A stretch of DNA of 64,000 nucleotides from Whalleya microplaca (taxonomy: Eukaryota; Ascomycota; Sordariomycetes; Xylariales; Xylariaceae), in assembly GCA_022497155.1 (NCBI GenBank), contig MU385776.1, positions 174,833-238,832 on the forward strand, given 5' to 3'. The notes beneath the pieces are model-generated. The model had not been told where the DNA came from, searched no databases, and worked only from the letters and a program-made list of their open reading frames with translations. Made by a program: the position numbers and the translations under genes. Position 1 is the first letter of the stretch. Every line of letters starts with the position of its first letter. This document shows, piece after piece, positions 36,004 through 46,133 of the stretch.

Positions 36004-36615
36004 CTTGAGACCCCATCGAGGGAAAAAACGGTAAGGCAAGACGTGGTTTCAGGTGTGGCAGCGATTTAGTGTAAGTAGCCACGGGATCAGCACTCTCGGG
36101 GCCCCGCCTAGCGGTTGTTCCGTTTGAAATGACGTCTTTCTAGCGGGTGGCCCAACTCATGAGAACGCGATAGGCCAGTAGCACTAAGCCCTACGAAATA
36201 CTCCTAGGCTACATGACGATGAACGATGAACTTGATAGCACCAGAGAATGAGTGAAATTGGTGTATATTTACCAAGTACCAAGTTTCGATCAACTGCCAA
36301 TAAAGACTAATACCGACTATGTAAGGCAGTTGATAAAATTCCCGGGCGAGTGTCTCGCATCTTCTCCAGGCGAATCATTTTATTGCAATGACGGCTACGG
36401 TGGGTACAGCTGCTAAATACATATACGGATGTATTCCCAGCTGAATATCCTGGTCCTTCAGCTCAACAGCCTGTACGGTGATCTATTCCGTACGTACGTA
36501 TTTCCTGAACGCTTTTCCTGAACGCTCACTATCATCGAAAACATTCTGTGCAATAGCTCGCAATAAAACATGCAAATAATTGAGTGTCTCAATACTATAA
36601 CGCAGTGAGTGCACT
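36004..36615. other. Intergenic DNA, 0.6 kb
   Basis: No gene is seen between the hydrolase promoter end (36003) and the 3' end of the dioxygenase gene. A short non-perfect palindromic word, CCGTACGTACG, sits near 36488. Confidence 0.4.
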
Positions 36616-37733
36616 TTAGTAAGTAGCCGTCAATCTCTGGACGAGGTATTGGCCACTGTTGATACCCTCATACTTCCTCTCCGCCTCAGAAGCGTACGTC
36701 CCGGGAATGGCTTCGATGTAATTCTTGAAGTTTGGGTTGCAGAAATAGCTACACATGATCAGCCGTTTACCTCAAATTCAGATAAGATAGCATGAGCTTA
36801 CGCAATACTGTATCTAGCCGGGTAAACCTCACTATCACCGGACGGCGGTTCTACAACACGGTGGATAGTGCTCTTGATATTGTCGTTGCTCCATCTAGCC
36901 AGCAAGTCGCCGGCATTTACTACGCAAGTATCCTCAATCGGTGTTGCGTCAACAAAGACACCAGTAGGGCTTTTGACTTGCAAACCACCTCGCGAATCCT
37001 GGAACAGCAAGGTGATGGAGCCGTAGTCGCTATGGGCGCCTGCGCGGACTTGTCCCGGGTTGATCTTGAAAACATCTTTCCTAACCTCGGGGTAGTGAAG
37101 CAGTCGCAAGGTGTTATCGCCAACGTCAGTGTAATTGTCAAACCATGACTGTTCGATGCCTAGACCGACAGCAATGGCGCGCATCACCTCCATATGCAAT
37201 TCCTTGCACTTGTTATGGAAGCCAAGCATCGTTTCTTTGAAACCGACGAGTTCGCCTTGCTCCTCGGGCCAGTGGTTTGGGAGACCCTCCTCACCCTCTC
37301 GACCGATCTCGAGACTCTCCTTTAGATCGGGCGCGGCATCTCTTAACTTTTTGACGTCGTTTATGTCAGTCAGCGTGGTGGTCTTCTCACGGCCTGGGGC
37401 AGAATAGCCTCTATTCGCCTCCGGTGTGGTCCAGCAATGAGACATCTTAGTCTCGGTGGGAAGTCTGAAGTACTTGGCCGAGGTCTCAAACACATGTTTG
37501 CGATACTCAGGCGTGATGGGGAGACCCTTCAGATAGATGAAACCTGCTGTCTGAAAGCCATGGAGGATCGCATTGGCCGTCTCCTTTCTCTGCTCAGGGT
37601 TTCCGTTCAGAAATGCAGAGAAGTCGATCAGCTAGTTTTCTTGGTCAGTTGCACGCCCCGAATGGCAGAACTCTGCTCCAGCAATACATACCGGAATAAG
37701 GAGGCCCTCGCTCTTTACTGCCGCGGTCTCCAT
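36616..37733 (-). CDS. Thymine 7-hydroxylase (thymine dioxygenase), 2-oxoglutarate/Fe(II) type
   Basis: Three exons (37733-37692, 37631-36802, 36748-36616) give 334 residues, the length of fungal thymine 7-hydroxylase (T7H). The enzyme oxidises thymine stepwise to 5-hydroxymethyl-, 5-formyl- and 5-carboxyuracil using 2-oxoglutarate and O2. Landmarks: LIDFSAFLNGNPEQRKETA and GFQTAGFIYLKGLPI (DIOX-N); WTTPEANRGYSAPGREKT; the iron ligands H-x-D in RAGAHSDYGSITLLF with the distal His in STIHRVVEPP; the 2-oxoglutarate Arg in ARYSIAYFCNPN; ending SGQYLVQRLTATY. The resemblance to the Neurospora-type T7H, recalled from memory, runs along the whole length. The neighbour 960 bp away encodes the next enzyme. 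Intact. Confidence 0.92.
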
Positions 37734-38693
37734 AGTGAATCTTACCAGGTGATCTATTGACGGGCGTCACTAGCGTTTGTATGTATCACAGAAACAGCTG
37801 TTCGTGCTGGGTGCTGCGAACTTGGAGAAACCCCGATGTGAAGCAAAAAATCCTCCGTTCTCCCATGGCACAAATGAGGTCACTAACACAAGATATGCCA
37901 GTTTACGTGGAGGTCGGCAAGGTCCGATAAGGGTAAACTTTACTTTTCCGAATTTCGAACTAAGCACTATCTCTTGTGACAGTGTGGCCTGGAGCTCATA
38001 TGATCTAGACCTAGACAGATTGACACTTATCAAACAATCATGTCAAACAATGTACTTAGCTACCAAATGAGAATCTCTTCACTAACAGTCTTGCGTAAGG
38101 CAATGCTACCTGCCTAGATATGGCCCCGCCTCGAGCTATGTAGTATCAACTCGAGGTTTGAGTTATCAAACTACTCGCTTAGACAATCAGATGGAAACAC
38201 CCGTAATTCCGATAATTCAGTTTCACCTATTATCACACAAGTGATCTGATGGAAGTCTCAGTCACAACGGAGAATAGTTGTACGCAAAGGGACACTCTTA
38301 GAAGCCCTTATTGTTCCGAGTATACACAAGTAGGTACCCCCAAGATAAGGTATGGTAATCAGATATGTGTGATAAGGGGGGAGGGGAAGCGTGGAGTGTG
38401 GAGGGGCTGGCTCTCGGCCAAATGTGGGACTCGCCTATCTATAGTACAACAACAGGGAACATGGGTCTATAGATCTACTGCGTAGTTGCAGGGTCCATAT
38501 CTCGGGTGTCTTCGTCCTCGAGGAATCCGAAGTCACTGGACTTAGCCAACATCTTTCGTAGGCGGCTCTGGTGATACCTTACAACGCAATCGGACTCCGC
38601 AGGGTAGCCTAGTCCACCTATAGAAGACCGTCTCGTAGCAGTACAACCCAAGTAACTATCTCGTTGGATTTGATACCTAGGTATATCGACACA
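37734..38693. promoter_or_regulatory. Bidirectional promoter region with ten GATA-factor (HGATAR) sites
   Basis: This 960-bp gap separates the two divergent starts. HGATAR sites on either strand occur at 37925, 37967, 38027, 38163, 38210, 38230, 38343, 38370, 38435 and 38656. Chance alone gives about three for equal base composition. GATA factors such as AreA control nitrogen-source genes in filamentous fungi, so joint nitrogen derepression of both enzymes is a fair inference. No other motif is clear. Confidence 0.55.
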
Positions 38694-39836
38694 ATGGGCG
38701 AACCAACGAGCCGTGTGGTAGATGTCCATACTCACATGTACCCTCCAGCCTACGTGCAGCTCCTAGAAAGCAGAAAAACCATACCCCTAATCCGGAGGTT
38801 CGACGGGGCCAATGACCCACGCTACATCATCCTTCCCTCGGAGGCAGAAGCCCTCGACAGGACCACGGGGGATGGCTCGAAGTCAACCCACCTGCCAGGC
38901 CGGCCGGTGACCTCGCACTACTCATCCCTACAACAAAAGCTCCACTTCATGGACACGCACTCGATCGACATCTCAGTGCTCTCACTCGCGAACCCATGGC
39001 TGGACTTCGTAGCCTCGGCAGAGGCCGGCGAGACCGCCAAGTCGATCAACACGGAGTTCAGCAACATGTGCGCGACGGCGCCCGGGCGGCTCTTCTTCTT
39101 CGCGACGCTACCACTAACGGCGCCTCCCGAGACCCTGCTCGCCGCCATCGGGCACATCCGGGGGCTGCGGTCCTGCCGGGGCGTGGTGCTGGGCACCTCG
39201 GGGCTGGGGCGGGGCCTCGACGACCCGGCGCTGGTGCCCGTGTTCCGGGCGCTGGCGGCGAACCGGCTGCCGGTGTTCCTGCACCCGCACTACGGGCTGC
39301 CGAGCGAGGTGTGGGGCCCGCGCGCGACGGAGGAGTACGGGCACGTGCTCCCGCTGGCGCTGGGGTTCCCGATGGAGACCACGATCGCCGTCGCGCGCAT
39401 GTACCTGGCGGGCGTGTTCGAGCAGGTGCCCGAGCTGCGCCTGCTGCTGGCGCACAGCGGCGGCACGCTGCCGTTCCTCGCGGGGCGCATCGAGAGCTGT
39501 ATCGTGCACGATGGACATCTCGTCCGGGAGGGCAAGGTGGGCCCGAGCCGGCGGACTATATGGCAGGTCCTCCGCGAGCAGGTGTACCTGGATGCAGTCG
39601 TGTATTCCGAGGTGGGACTCAAGGCTGCCATCGATGCGAGTGGAGTCGATCGCCTGATGTTCGGGACGGATCACCCCTTTTTCCCGCCGCTGACGAGCGA
39701 CGAGCAGGGCGAGTGGGAGAGCATGACTTGGAATGCTAATGCCGTTAAGAAGGGTCTGGGTGATGGGAGCGATGGCGCTAAAGCTGTTATGGGCGGGAAC
39801 GCTATTGAAGTCCTTCGCCTCTACGAGGATAGCTAG
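38694..39836 (+). CDS. Iso-orotate (5-carboxyuracil) decarboxylase, amidohydrolase fold
   Basis: One exon of 380 residues. The ATG at 38694 (MGEPTSRVVDVHTHMYPPAY) was chosen because fungal IDCase proteins begin about here. An upstream in-frame ATG (38664) would add ten residues. The enzyme decarboxylates 5-carboxyuracil to uracil. Metal ligands are visible in VDVHTHMYPP (His-x-His), FLHPHYGLPSEVWGP and MFGTDHPFFPPL (Asp). Other IDCase-like blocks are LHFMDTHSIDISVLSLANPW, LPLALGFPMETTIAVARMY, HSGGTLPFLAGRIESCIVHD and AVVYSEVGLKAAIDASG. The match to the Cordyceps/Metarhizium IDCase runs along almost the whole protein, from memory. The region 39100-39500 is very GC-rich compared with the AT-rich flanks. 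Intact. Confidence 0.92.
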   Translation: MGEPTSRVVDVHTHMYPPAYVQLLESRKTIPLIRRFDGANDPRYIILPSEAEALDRTTGDGSKSTHLPGRPVTSHYSSLQQKLHFMDTHSIDISVLSLANPWLDFVASAEAGETAKSINTEFSNMCATAPGRLFFFATLPLTAPPETLLAAIGHIRGLRSCRGVVLGTSGLGRGLDDPALVPVFRALAANRLPVFLHPHYGLPSEVWGPRATEEYGHVLPLALGFPMETTIAVARMYLAGVFEQVPELRLLLAHSGGTLPFLAGRIESCIVHDGHLVREGKVGPSRRTIWQVLREQVYLDAVVYSEVGLKAAIDASGVDRLMFGTDHPFFPPLTSDEQGEWESMTWNANAVKKGLGDGSDGAKAVMGGNAIEVLRLYEDS

Positions 39837-42172
39837 CTCCTCGGAGGCAGTTCATGCTTGGTGTGGTCTCAATACGACCTAGAGTTATATACTCACATAT
39901 TGATAGTTACAGTATGTCGCTCATCATTGTCATTAGTGGGCTCGTAGTGGAACTACACTTGAGCATATAGGAAATCCGGCAGATTCCAGCGACATAGTAA
40001 TCCTGTCAACACTAACAATCGAGACCAATGCCTCAACTAAGAAATACCATTAACAGCTATTGACAAAAATAAAGATATATAGATACACAATATTGATGAA
40101 ATAAGCCATCTTCTATTCCGTCTACTACTACTAGCAAAATCCGGGTTGATACCCCTAACCGAAGGGTTAGGGTTAGGGTTATGTCAACGATACAAAGCTG
40201 TTGCTCCAATATCTCATTTCTGAATATCATGAAATGCCGCATTTCCGTGTGTTCATCTCCAAGGCTTTCTAGTTACTGCGCCATAGATGAATGAAGGCTG
40301 TAGGATGAACGACAAAAACCTTCAAAAGCATAACTATTCAACAAACACTCCAGCCTAAGTAGACCTCAAACATCGAGACATATCTAGATTACTGAGAAAT
40401 GGAACCAAAGGTGCACTGTCATTTCCTCTGTTTCAGTTAGTACTTCTGGTATTAGTGAATACGGTTCAGAGAGACACGGCGATGTGGTTTGAGTCCTCAG
40501 ACCTCTTTGTGCCGCGGACATGCACTACGATGCCATCTTTGTGGTCCGTCTAGGCACTCCCGCCGTCAGTGCTGCATACCCGAGTTCGAAGACTCTCAAA
40601 ATATACAAGACTCCCTTATTCGTTAGTAGTTACGAGACTCTTGCTAGACTCCTGACATGTTCGACAAGCGTACGCATTTGGTGGGGGCTTGCCACAAGCA
40701 ACGGAGGCGGTGAAATATTCAAGAGCACCCGCGAAGCCAACAGTGATTATTGTTGACTTCATGTTCCAGATGATTATGAAATATAAGAGGTCTTGGCATG
40801 AGTCACCAAGATAGTCTCCTTCGAAGAGATAACCCAAAGCTTGAAGCTGAATAGTTGTGACAGAGCTAGTGATTAAGTAAGAAATTTGGACGAGAGAGAC
40901 GCCGGCGTCTTATCTCAAGTTCTTCCTAGTCACTATGTGGTTAATTATGTTCATGTCGATTAACGTGAAGAAGGGCCATTACTTCAAGGCCTACGGAGCA
41001 TTCTCCTTTCACCCAAGTCAATTAGATGTTGACGTTGAGTCCACTTTCGTATGAGTAGTGCCGCTGGTATATATTTGCAAACTACAATCCTAAATGCATG
41101 GGTGGCTAGAGTGAAATACCAAGAGGAATGACACTGAAAGGATACTTCGTGCATCATGAATCCTAGCTCAACTTAAGAAGGGTTACCAGAAGAGTAGGCA
41201 TAAAACTTTAAGTGTAGTTTGCTATGTTATAAGAAGTCAATCTCAAAATAATGACCCAATACCTTGAATAAATATTATAGTTGGCTGAAACCTAGAAGAC
41301 ATAGATGGTAGTTAGTCTCCTTGGTGACCCTTATCTGCACTCACAAGGCTGCTTAGTAAACGAGAGATGATACTTCTGAAAAGGATGAAAGCATGATCAA
41401 CAATGGCATAAATTAGGGATATCATAAAGCCGGGATGTTAGATAGGACACAAACATGTACCTCACAAATTACCTTCACGAAGGGATGAGCACTATTTGTT
41501 GTAATCTGTAGAAAAAACTTTAATCGGCATGATATGTAATATTCTGTTATTCTCAACACAGAGAAAAAAGTCGATGATATCAAACTATCCTAAACATGTA
41601 ACGCAACCTTAAATACAGAATATCCCCTTAGTCCAATTGGGTATCTTTGCCTTATGAAAATTTCTCGTCCTTACCCCAAACCGTACGCAAAATAGTCGCA
41701 AGATATCCAATTTCTATCCTCCATCTCAGGTATATCTGGAGAAGGGATATGATATAGTGTGGGGATAAATATGTTCTGAATAGCCCGCTGGCTTATGAGG
41801 TAACTCGCCAAGGTATCCCTCCCGAGCAAGACGAGCTCTGCATTCCCCATCCTGTCCTTTTTGGGACACGTTATGGCTTCATTGCCCTCAAGACACGTTT
41901 CTCTGATGTGAATTATAATGATGAGTGACACCTCGATCTCACTTGTCAAGTAGCCTGGATGCGACTCTGGGACAGCCAATGGCTTACTGATGATATATCA
42001 GTTGCAACAGCCATCCTGATGAATTTGAGGCTGCAGTCGACGTATTTGTGCAGCCGTTGTACTAGCGCGAGTCCTGATAGATATAGGCACTAGCGGCAAT
42101 GACTCGAGTAGAAGCCTCGTGTAAATGACTCGTGGACATTGGACCCGAGAACATGCACGCGTGAGCTTAATT
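39837..42172. other. Intergenic DNA, 2.3 kb, no gene recognised
   Basis: AT-rich. It includes three telomere-type GGGTTA units at 40164-40181. Open frames at 40520-40756 (+) and 41671-41979 (-) are short and unlike known proteins. Confidence 0.45.
40164..40181 (+). repeat. Interstitial telomere-like repeat, GGGTTA x3
   Basis: Three perfect GGGTTA units, the sense of the fungal TTAGGG telomere, in AT-rich intergenic DNA. Too short to be functional; it may mark a repaired break. Confidence 0.85.
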
Positions 42173-42769
42173 CTACCGTATATGATGATGGCCATGATGA
42201 TGATCATGAGGACCTGGAGGGCCGTGAGGGCCGTGATGAGGTCTAGGCCCAGGATGAGGGGCCCCGAGCCGGTTCTGAGGGTCGAGGGGGTCGTGAGACG
42301 GGATGCGATCAATCAGCGGGGGCCCAAGCCCGTGTGGACCGTGATGGGGTGGTGGATGACACTGCGACGGTGGGGGCCCGGGCGGAGGCGAGCAGCGCCC
42401 AAGGCCGTCCGGAATCCGATCTATGAGCGGCGGCGGCGGGCTACACCGAGACCGCGATCGGTGATGTCTGTGCCCGCGGTGTCTAGGCGGGGATAGCTCA
42501 CGCCTTGGCGGCGGAGGTGGAGGGGCAATTCCATGGTTTCCATAGTGTCCAAAGGGCGCTATCTGGTGGATTAAGGTGGGTTTCCCCTGAGGAAGCACGT
42601 ATGGAGGCGGGGGTGAGTGAGCGCGTTCAGGTGGAGGAGGAGGTCCATGGTGGTGGTGGTGGTGATGGCCGAAGTGTGAAGGCTCAGGGGGAGGCGGAGG
42701 GCCAGGAGGGTGGTGGTGGTGATGCATATCGTGGGAAGACATTGGTGACATGTAAGACGTGTAAGACAT
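42173..42769 (-). CDS. His/Pro-rich hypothetical protein
   Basis: A single open frame of 198 residues made almost entirely of His, Pro and Gly, with short Arg-rich parts. It begins MSYTSYMSPMSSHDMHHHHH, then has two HxH clusters separated by PPGPPPPPEPSH, a segment RRELSPPRHRGHRHHRSRSR, and two copies of PPLIDRIP (about residues 114-121 and 151-158). No signal peptide or transmembrane helix. I do not recognise a family. His clusters suggest metal binding and the RSRSR motif suggests RNA or nuclear association, both inference. The (GGT)n DNA pattern at 42650-42670 is simply the His stretch read in complement. Composition bias can keep a frame open by chance, but the repeated PPLIDRIP argues for coding. 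Confidence 0.55.
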   Translation of the reverse strand: MSYTSYMSPMSSHDMHHHHHPPGPPPPPEPSHFGHHHHHHHGPPPPPERAHSPPPPYVLPQGKPTLIHQIAPFGHYGNHGIAPPPPPPRRELSPPRHRGHRHHRSRSRCSPPPPLIDRIPDGLGRCSPPPGPPPSQCHPPPHHGPHGLGPPLIDRIPSHDPLDPQNRLGAPHPGPRPHHGPHGPPGPHDHHHGHHHIR

Positions 42770-43440
42770 AGTTCAATTGGTGGAAATGTAAGATACAAAT
42801 AAAGACAAGGTGTGACAGAAGCAGGATTTTCGCAATTGTTTATATACATATCTTAGCCTCTTTTCCCAACTGACGCTATACTCAAGATAGGTCCACCCGC
42901 GAGCCGCAGCCCGACCACTAATTACGCAGCGCATACGCAAGCCGGGAGGCCAAGCTCATTCCCGGGACCTGGAAACAACGTCAACTTGCGAATAAAGTGG
43001 GCTATGGCAAGCCGTGTTGCCGTTGTCGTCGTCGTTCTCGTCGACACTGCCATACCATAAATGTGTCGATGTAAGGAGTTGCATGACTAATGTACCCAGG
43101 TAGCTTGCGTACCATAAGTAAAGTTGACTCCGGCTTGTGGGGGCCGCAGAAATGCCGTGTGGCTGACTGCTGGCTGTACCTACCAAAGTCGTCCCTTGTT
43201 TATGTCATAGTGGCGCATTAGTGGCTTGATTAGGATTCGACTTTCAGTCAACACATGTTTGAACTTGAGAACATTGATATCAACAAACCACGACGTAACC
43301 TCGAGACCCACGAAATACCAACGAACCACTTTGCACGAACGACAACCCTGACGACATCTCCAGTGCATTTCTTGGTAATTTCTGCTACTTGGTCCTTACT
43401 CCTTACTCCTGTATGACGAATCAACAAGCAAGCCGCTAAG
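42770..43440. other. Intergenic DNA between divergent genes, 0.7 kb
   Basis: No gene is seen. It should hold promoters for the His/Pro-rich protein (-) and the J-domain protein (+). Confidence 0.4.
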
Positions 43441-44454
43441 ATGGAGAACTCTGATCTCCTAGCCTACGCGCGGGAGTTCGCGAACACCCAAGACCTCTAC
43501 GCCCTCCTAGGTATAGAGGCCGATACACCAGACAAGGACATTCACAGAGCATGGCGCAAGCGCAGTCTGAAGTATCACCCCGACAAGGCGGGAACGGGCG
43601 ACGAAGCGCAGGAAAAATGGCACCTATTCGAGCACGCCCGAGACGTCCTCATGGACAAGGCGGCGCGAGAGTTGTACGACAACATGCGCTCTGCCGCCTT
43701 GCTGCGCGAACAGCAGCGTCGCGCCATGGACGCGAAGCGCAGACAGATGGTCGAGGACCTGGAGGCGAGGGAGCGCGGTGTCAAACGGCCGCGCACAGGG
43801 ACAGACCAGGCCAAGAACGCGATGAGCGACGCCGACAGGAGAAGGCTGGCTGAGGCTGGGAGGAGGCGCATGGAAGAGAGGCAGAGACAGATGCGCGAGG
43901 CGGAAGAGAAGGAGCGGGACAGAGAACGAGACCGCGCGGATAAGGAACACCAGGAGACCGATAGCGCGACAAGAGAGGCAGATTCAAAAAGAGCGCACAA
44001 TGCTCATGGTGCCGGGCCCGAGATGGATACCGAGGGAGACACTGCGATGAACCAAGGCGATGGCTACGACGACCAGATCGCAGCCCTCGAGCGACGGTTA
44101 GAAGAGGCACGGCAACGGAAGGCAGCCAAGAAGGCGCGGAAGAGCGGCGTCGTGCCAGAGGCATCATCAACTGGTGATGCCCACAACACTCTAGAGGCTC
44201 AAGCTACACCCATCAAGAACCCCGGCATCTCCGAGTTGAAGGCTGACACAAAGAAAGGAACCCCCAAGTCCTTCTCATTTTCCACCCCGCCCAAACCATC
44301 AACATCTGCTTCAGGCGCGCCGAGAGCTACGGGTGACTTCTCGTCGACGATGGCTAGGTTACGCGCTGCACAGGCGGAGAAGGAGGCGAGGAAGAAAGCT
44401 GAGGAGGCTGCTACTGCTGCGACGACCGCTTCTGCTACTACAGCCGGCCAATAG
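43441..44454 (+). CDS. J-domain protein (Cwf23/DNAJC17-like)
   Basis: One exon of 337 residues. The N-terminal J-domain (about residues 17-80) has DLYALLGIEADTPDKDIHRA, then RKRSLKYHPDKAGTGDEAQ with the catalytic HPD, and DVLMDKAARELYDNM. A long, highly charged coiled-coil region follows (RRRMEERQRQMREAEEKERD; IAALERRLEEARQRKAAKKA) with basic nuclear-like stretches. The family of spliceosome-associated J-proteins (Cwf23 in yeast and S. pombe, DNAJC17 in animals) has the same layout and helps disassemble spliceosomes, but no RRM is visible here. The tail is Ser/Ala-rich (STMARLRAAQAEKEARKKAE). It recruits Hsp70 through HPD; the exact partner is inferred from family. Confidence 0.85.
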   Translation: MENSDLLAYAREFANTQDLYALLGIEADTPDKDIHRAWRKRSLKYHPDKAGTGDEAQEKWHLFEHARDVLMDKAARELYDNMRSAALLREQQRRAMDAKRRQMVEDLEARERGVKRPRTGTDQAKNAMSDADRRRLAEAGRRRMEERQRQMREAEEKERDRERDRADKEHQETDSATREADSKRAHNAHGAGPEMDTEGDTAMNQGDGYDDQIAALERRLEEARQRKAAKKARKSGVVPEASSTGDAHNTLEAQATPIKNPGISELKADTKKGTPKSFSFSTPPKPSTSASGAPRATGDFSSTMARLRAAQAEKEARKKAEEAATAATTASATTAGQ

Positions 44455-44717
44455 ATAGACATCATATTCTCATTTTCTCACTTTAGGATACCCAGTTTGA
44501 TAGAAAGAATTCAATGTATTGCATAATGAATAGACACATGCCATGGGCTACGAAAAGTACTTTCATATATATGCTTTAAGTTGTCTCGATGGCCTGCTAA
44601 GAACAGCTAATGTCTAGATACACGTTAGATAATACATACTACTCAAGGGTCTGGTCTCATCACGTCCTTCCTGTCCCACAGTACCACAGACTTGTAGCAT
44701 CCTGTTTACCCCTGAAT

Positions 44718-46133
44718 CTACCTAGCTTTAGACGTATGATCCTCGTTCGTCTCATTCAGCTTCGCCCTTAACCAATCCGGCACAAACGCTTTGACCTTGA
44801 CCGGCCGGCCCCCATCACCCCCCTCATCCGGGGCCACCTGCATCACAAACTCATTCTCCGGATCGAACGGCGCCGCGGCCCGCTCGCCAGGCAACTCGAT
44901 GTCGGTCATGCTCTCCAGGCGACACATGGCGAGCCCGATGTTGCCCACGCCGCGAATCCAATTCCCCGCCTCGCGCCCGACCTTGCCCTCGCGGGAGATC
45001 CTCAAGCCCTCCGGGAGCCCCCCCGCCACGTCACCAGCATCCGGCTTGTACTCGAGAGTCTCCGGCGCCGGCTCCTGCTCCCCCCCCAATTCGCCCCCGT
45101 ACAGCGCGCACGGCAGGACGCGCTTGCGCACGATGCCGCGGTGCTTGGTGCGGATCGTCAGCTCCTGCCCGACGTAGCAGCCCTTGCGGAAGTCGATGCC
45201 GCCCATGAGGTCCATGTTCGCGGACAGCGGCAGCGCGCTCTCGCACACGATCTCGGCCTGCCCCTCGGCCACCCCGAACAGGTACCGGCGCACGCGGTAC
45301 GCGGCGTCCGTGCTCGGGCTTAGCTCTAGGGCGTCTAGGGGTTGGGACAGGGATGATGGCTGCTGCGTGCCGGGCGTGAGCACGCGGTAGCCTAGCCCGG
45401 GGGCCCGCGGGTCCGGGAGCACGAGGAGGGATTTGGGGTCCTTTTGCTGGAGGGTCGTGAGGAGGTCCAGGAGCGGGGCCGGGGCGGATGGGGGTGATGG
45501 GGGTGGTGAGGCCTGCGCGCCTAAGCGCGGTGCGTCCGAGTCCCATACTTGCCACGCGGCGCCCTCGTGGTCCTCCAGCGCCCGCACCTGCAGCTTCCGG
45601 CGCAGCATATAGCGCTTGATCTGCTTGAGGAGGCGCTCCAGCTGGCTCTCGTCGACCTCGATGACGAAGGCCTCGTCCCCGCCCCCACTCAGCCCCAGCG
45701 TGTCGCGGTATATGAAGACGTCGTGGAGCACGCGACCCTTGGCGTTCAGGATGCCGCTGTAGAAGCCCGGCGCGCTGTCGGCGGCGTGCGGTGGCGGCGG
45801 CGCATCGTTGCGGTCGTGAGCCTGCGCGGATCTGGACGGCGTGGGGCCGTATATGGACTGCGTTATGAGGCCCTGGAGGAACTTGCCCGCGTCGGGCCCC
45901 GCGATGCTGAGGAGGCGGCGCGAGGTGAGGAGCGCGTAGCCTGATGGAGGGGGCCGCGGTGGTAGTCCGCTTCGAGGAGCCGTAGCCGTGGAGGTGAAGC
46001 GTCGTTGGGGCCGTTGCTGGCACGACGGGCAGACGAAAGGGGCGGCTGATGCGGATGCTGATGCTGCTCTGAACCGTGCCGCCCGCTTGGGGGCGGTCCG
46101 AGGTACAAGAAGATGCCGCATTGCGAGAAGCAT
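44718..46133 (-). CDS. IBA57: Mitochondrial iron-sulfur cluster assembly factor Iba57 (CAF17)
   Basis: One exon of 471 residues. The basic N-terminus (MRHLLVPRTAPKRAARFRA) fits a mitochondrial presequence. The tetrahydrofolate-dependent GcvT-type fold shows GYALLTSRRLLSIAGPDAGK, then LLTQSIYG-like GLITQSIYGPTPS, GFYSGILNAKGRVLHDVFI, and the family's invariant site GIDFRKGCYVGQELTIRTKH (KGCYxGQE), followed by RKRVLPCALYG. The protein works with Isa1/Isa2 to make [4Fe-4S] clusters for mitochondrial enzymes. Ala/Pro-rich loops make it somewhat longer than yeast Iba57. It faces the J-domain gene tail to tail with a 263-bp gap. Two in-frame ATG codons lie near the start (46133 and 46121); the second matches usual starts. 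Confidence 0.93.
   Translation of the reverse strand: MLLAMRHLLVPRTAPKRAARFRAASASASAAPFVCPSCQQRPQRRFTSTATAPRSGLPPRPPPSGYALLTSRRLLSIAGPDAGKFLQGLITQSIYGPTPSRSAQAHDRNDAPPPPHAADSAPGFYSGILNAKGRVLHDVFIYRDTLGLSGGGDEAFVIEVDESQLERLLKQIKRYMLRRKLQVRALEDHEGAAWQVWDSDAPRLGAQASPPPSPPSAPAPLLDLLTTLQQKDPKSLLVLPDPRAPGLGYRVLTPGTQQPSSLSQPLDALELSPSTDAAYRVRRYLFGVAEGQAEIVCESALPLSANMDLMGGIDFRKGCYVGQELTIRTKHRGIVRKRVLPCALYGGELGGEQEPAPETLEYKPDAGDVAGGLPEGLRISREGKVGREAGNWIRGVGNIGLAMCRLESMTDIELPGERAAAPFDPENEFVMQVAPDEGGDGGRPVKVKAFVPDWLRAKLNETNEDHTSKAR

Noticed and set aside
38996..39739. Long Arg/Gly/Ala-rich frames over the decarboxylase (both strands)
   Set aside because: They are shadows caused by the high GC content of the real gene at 38694-39836.
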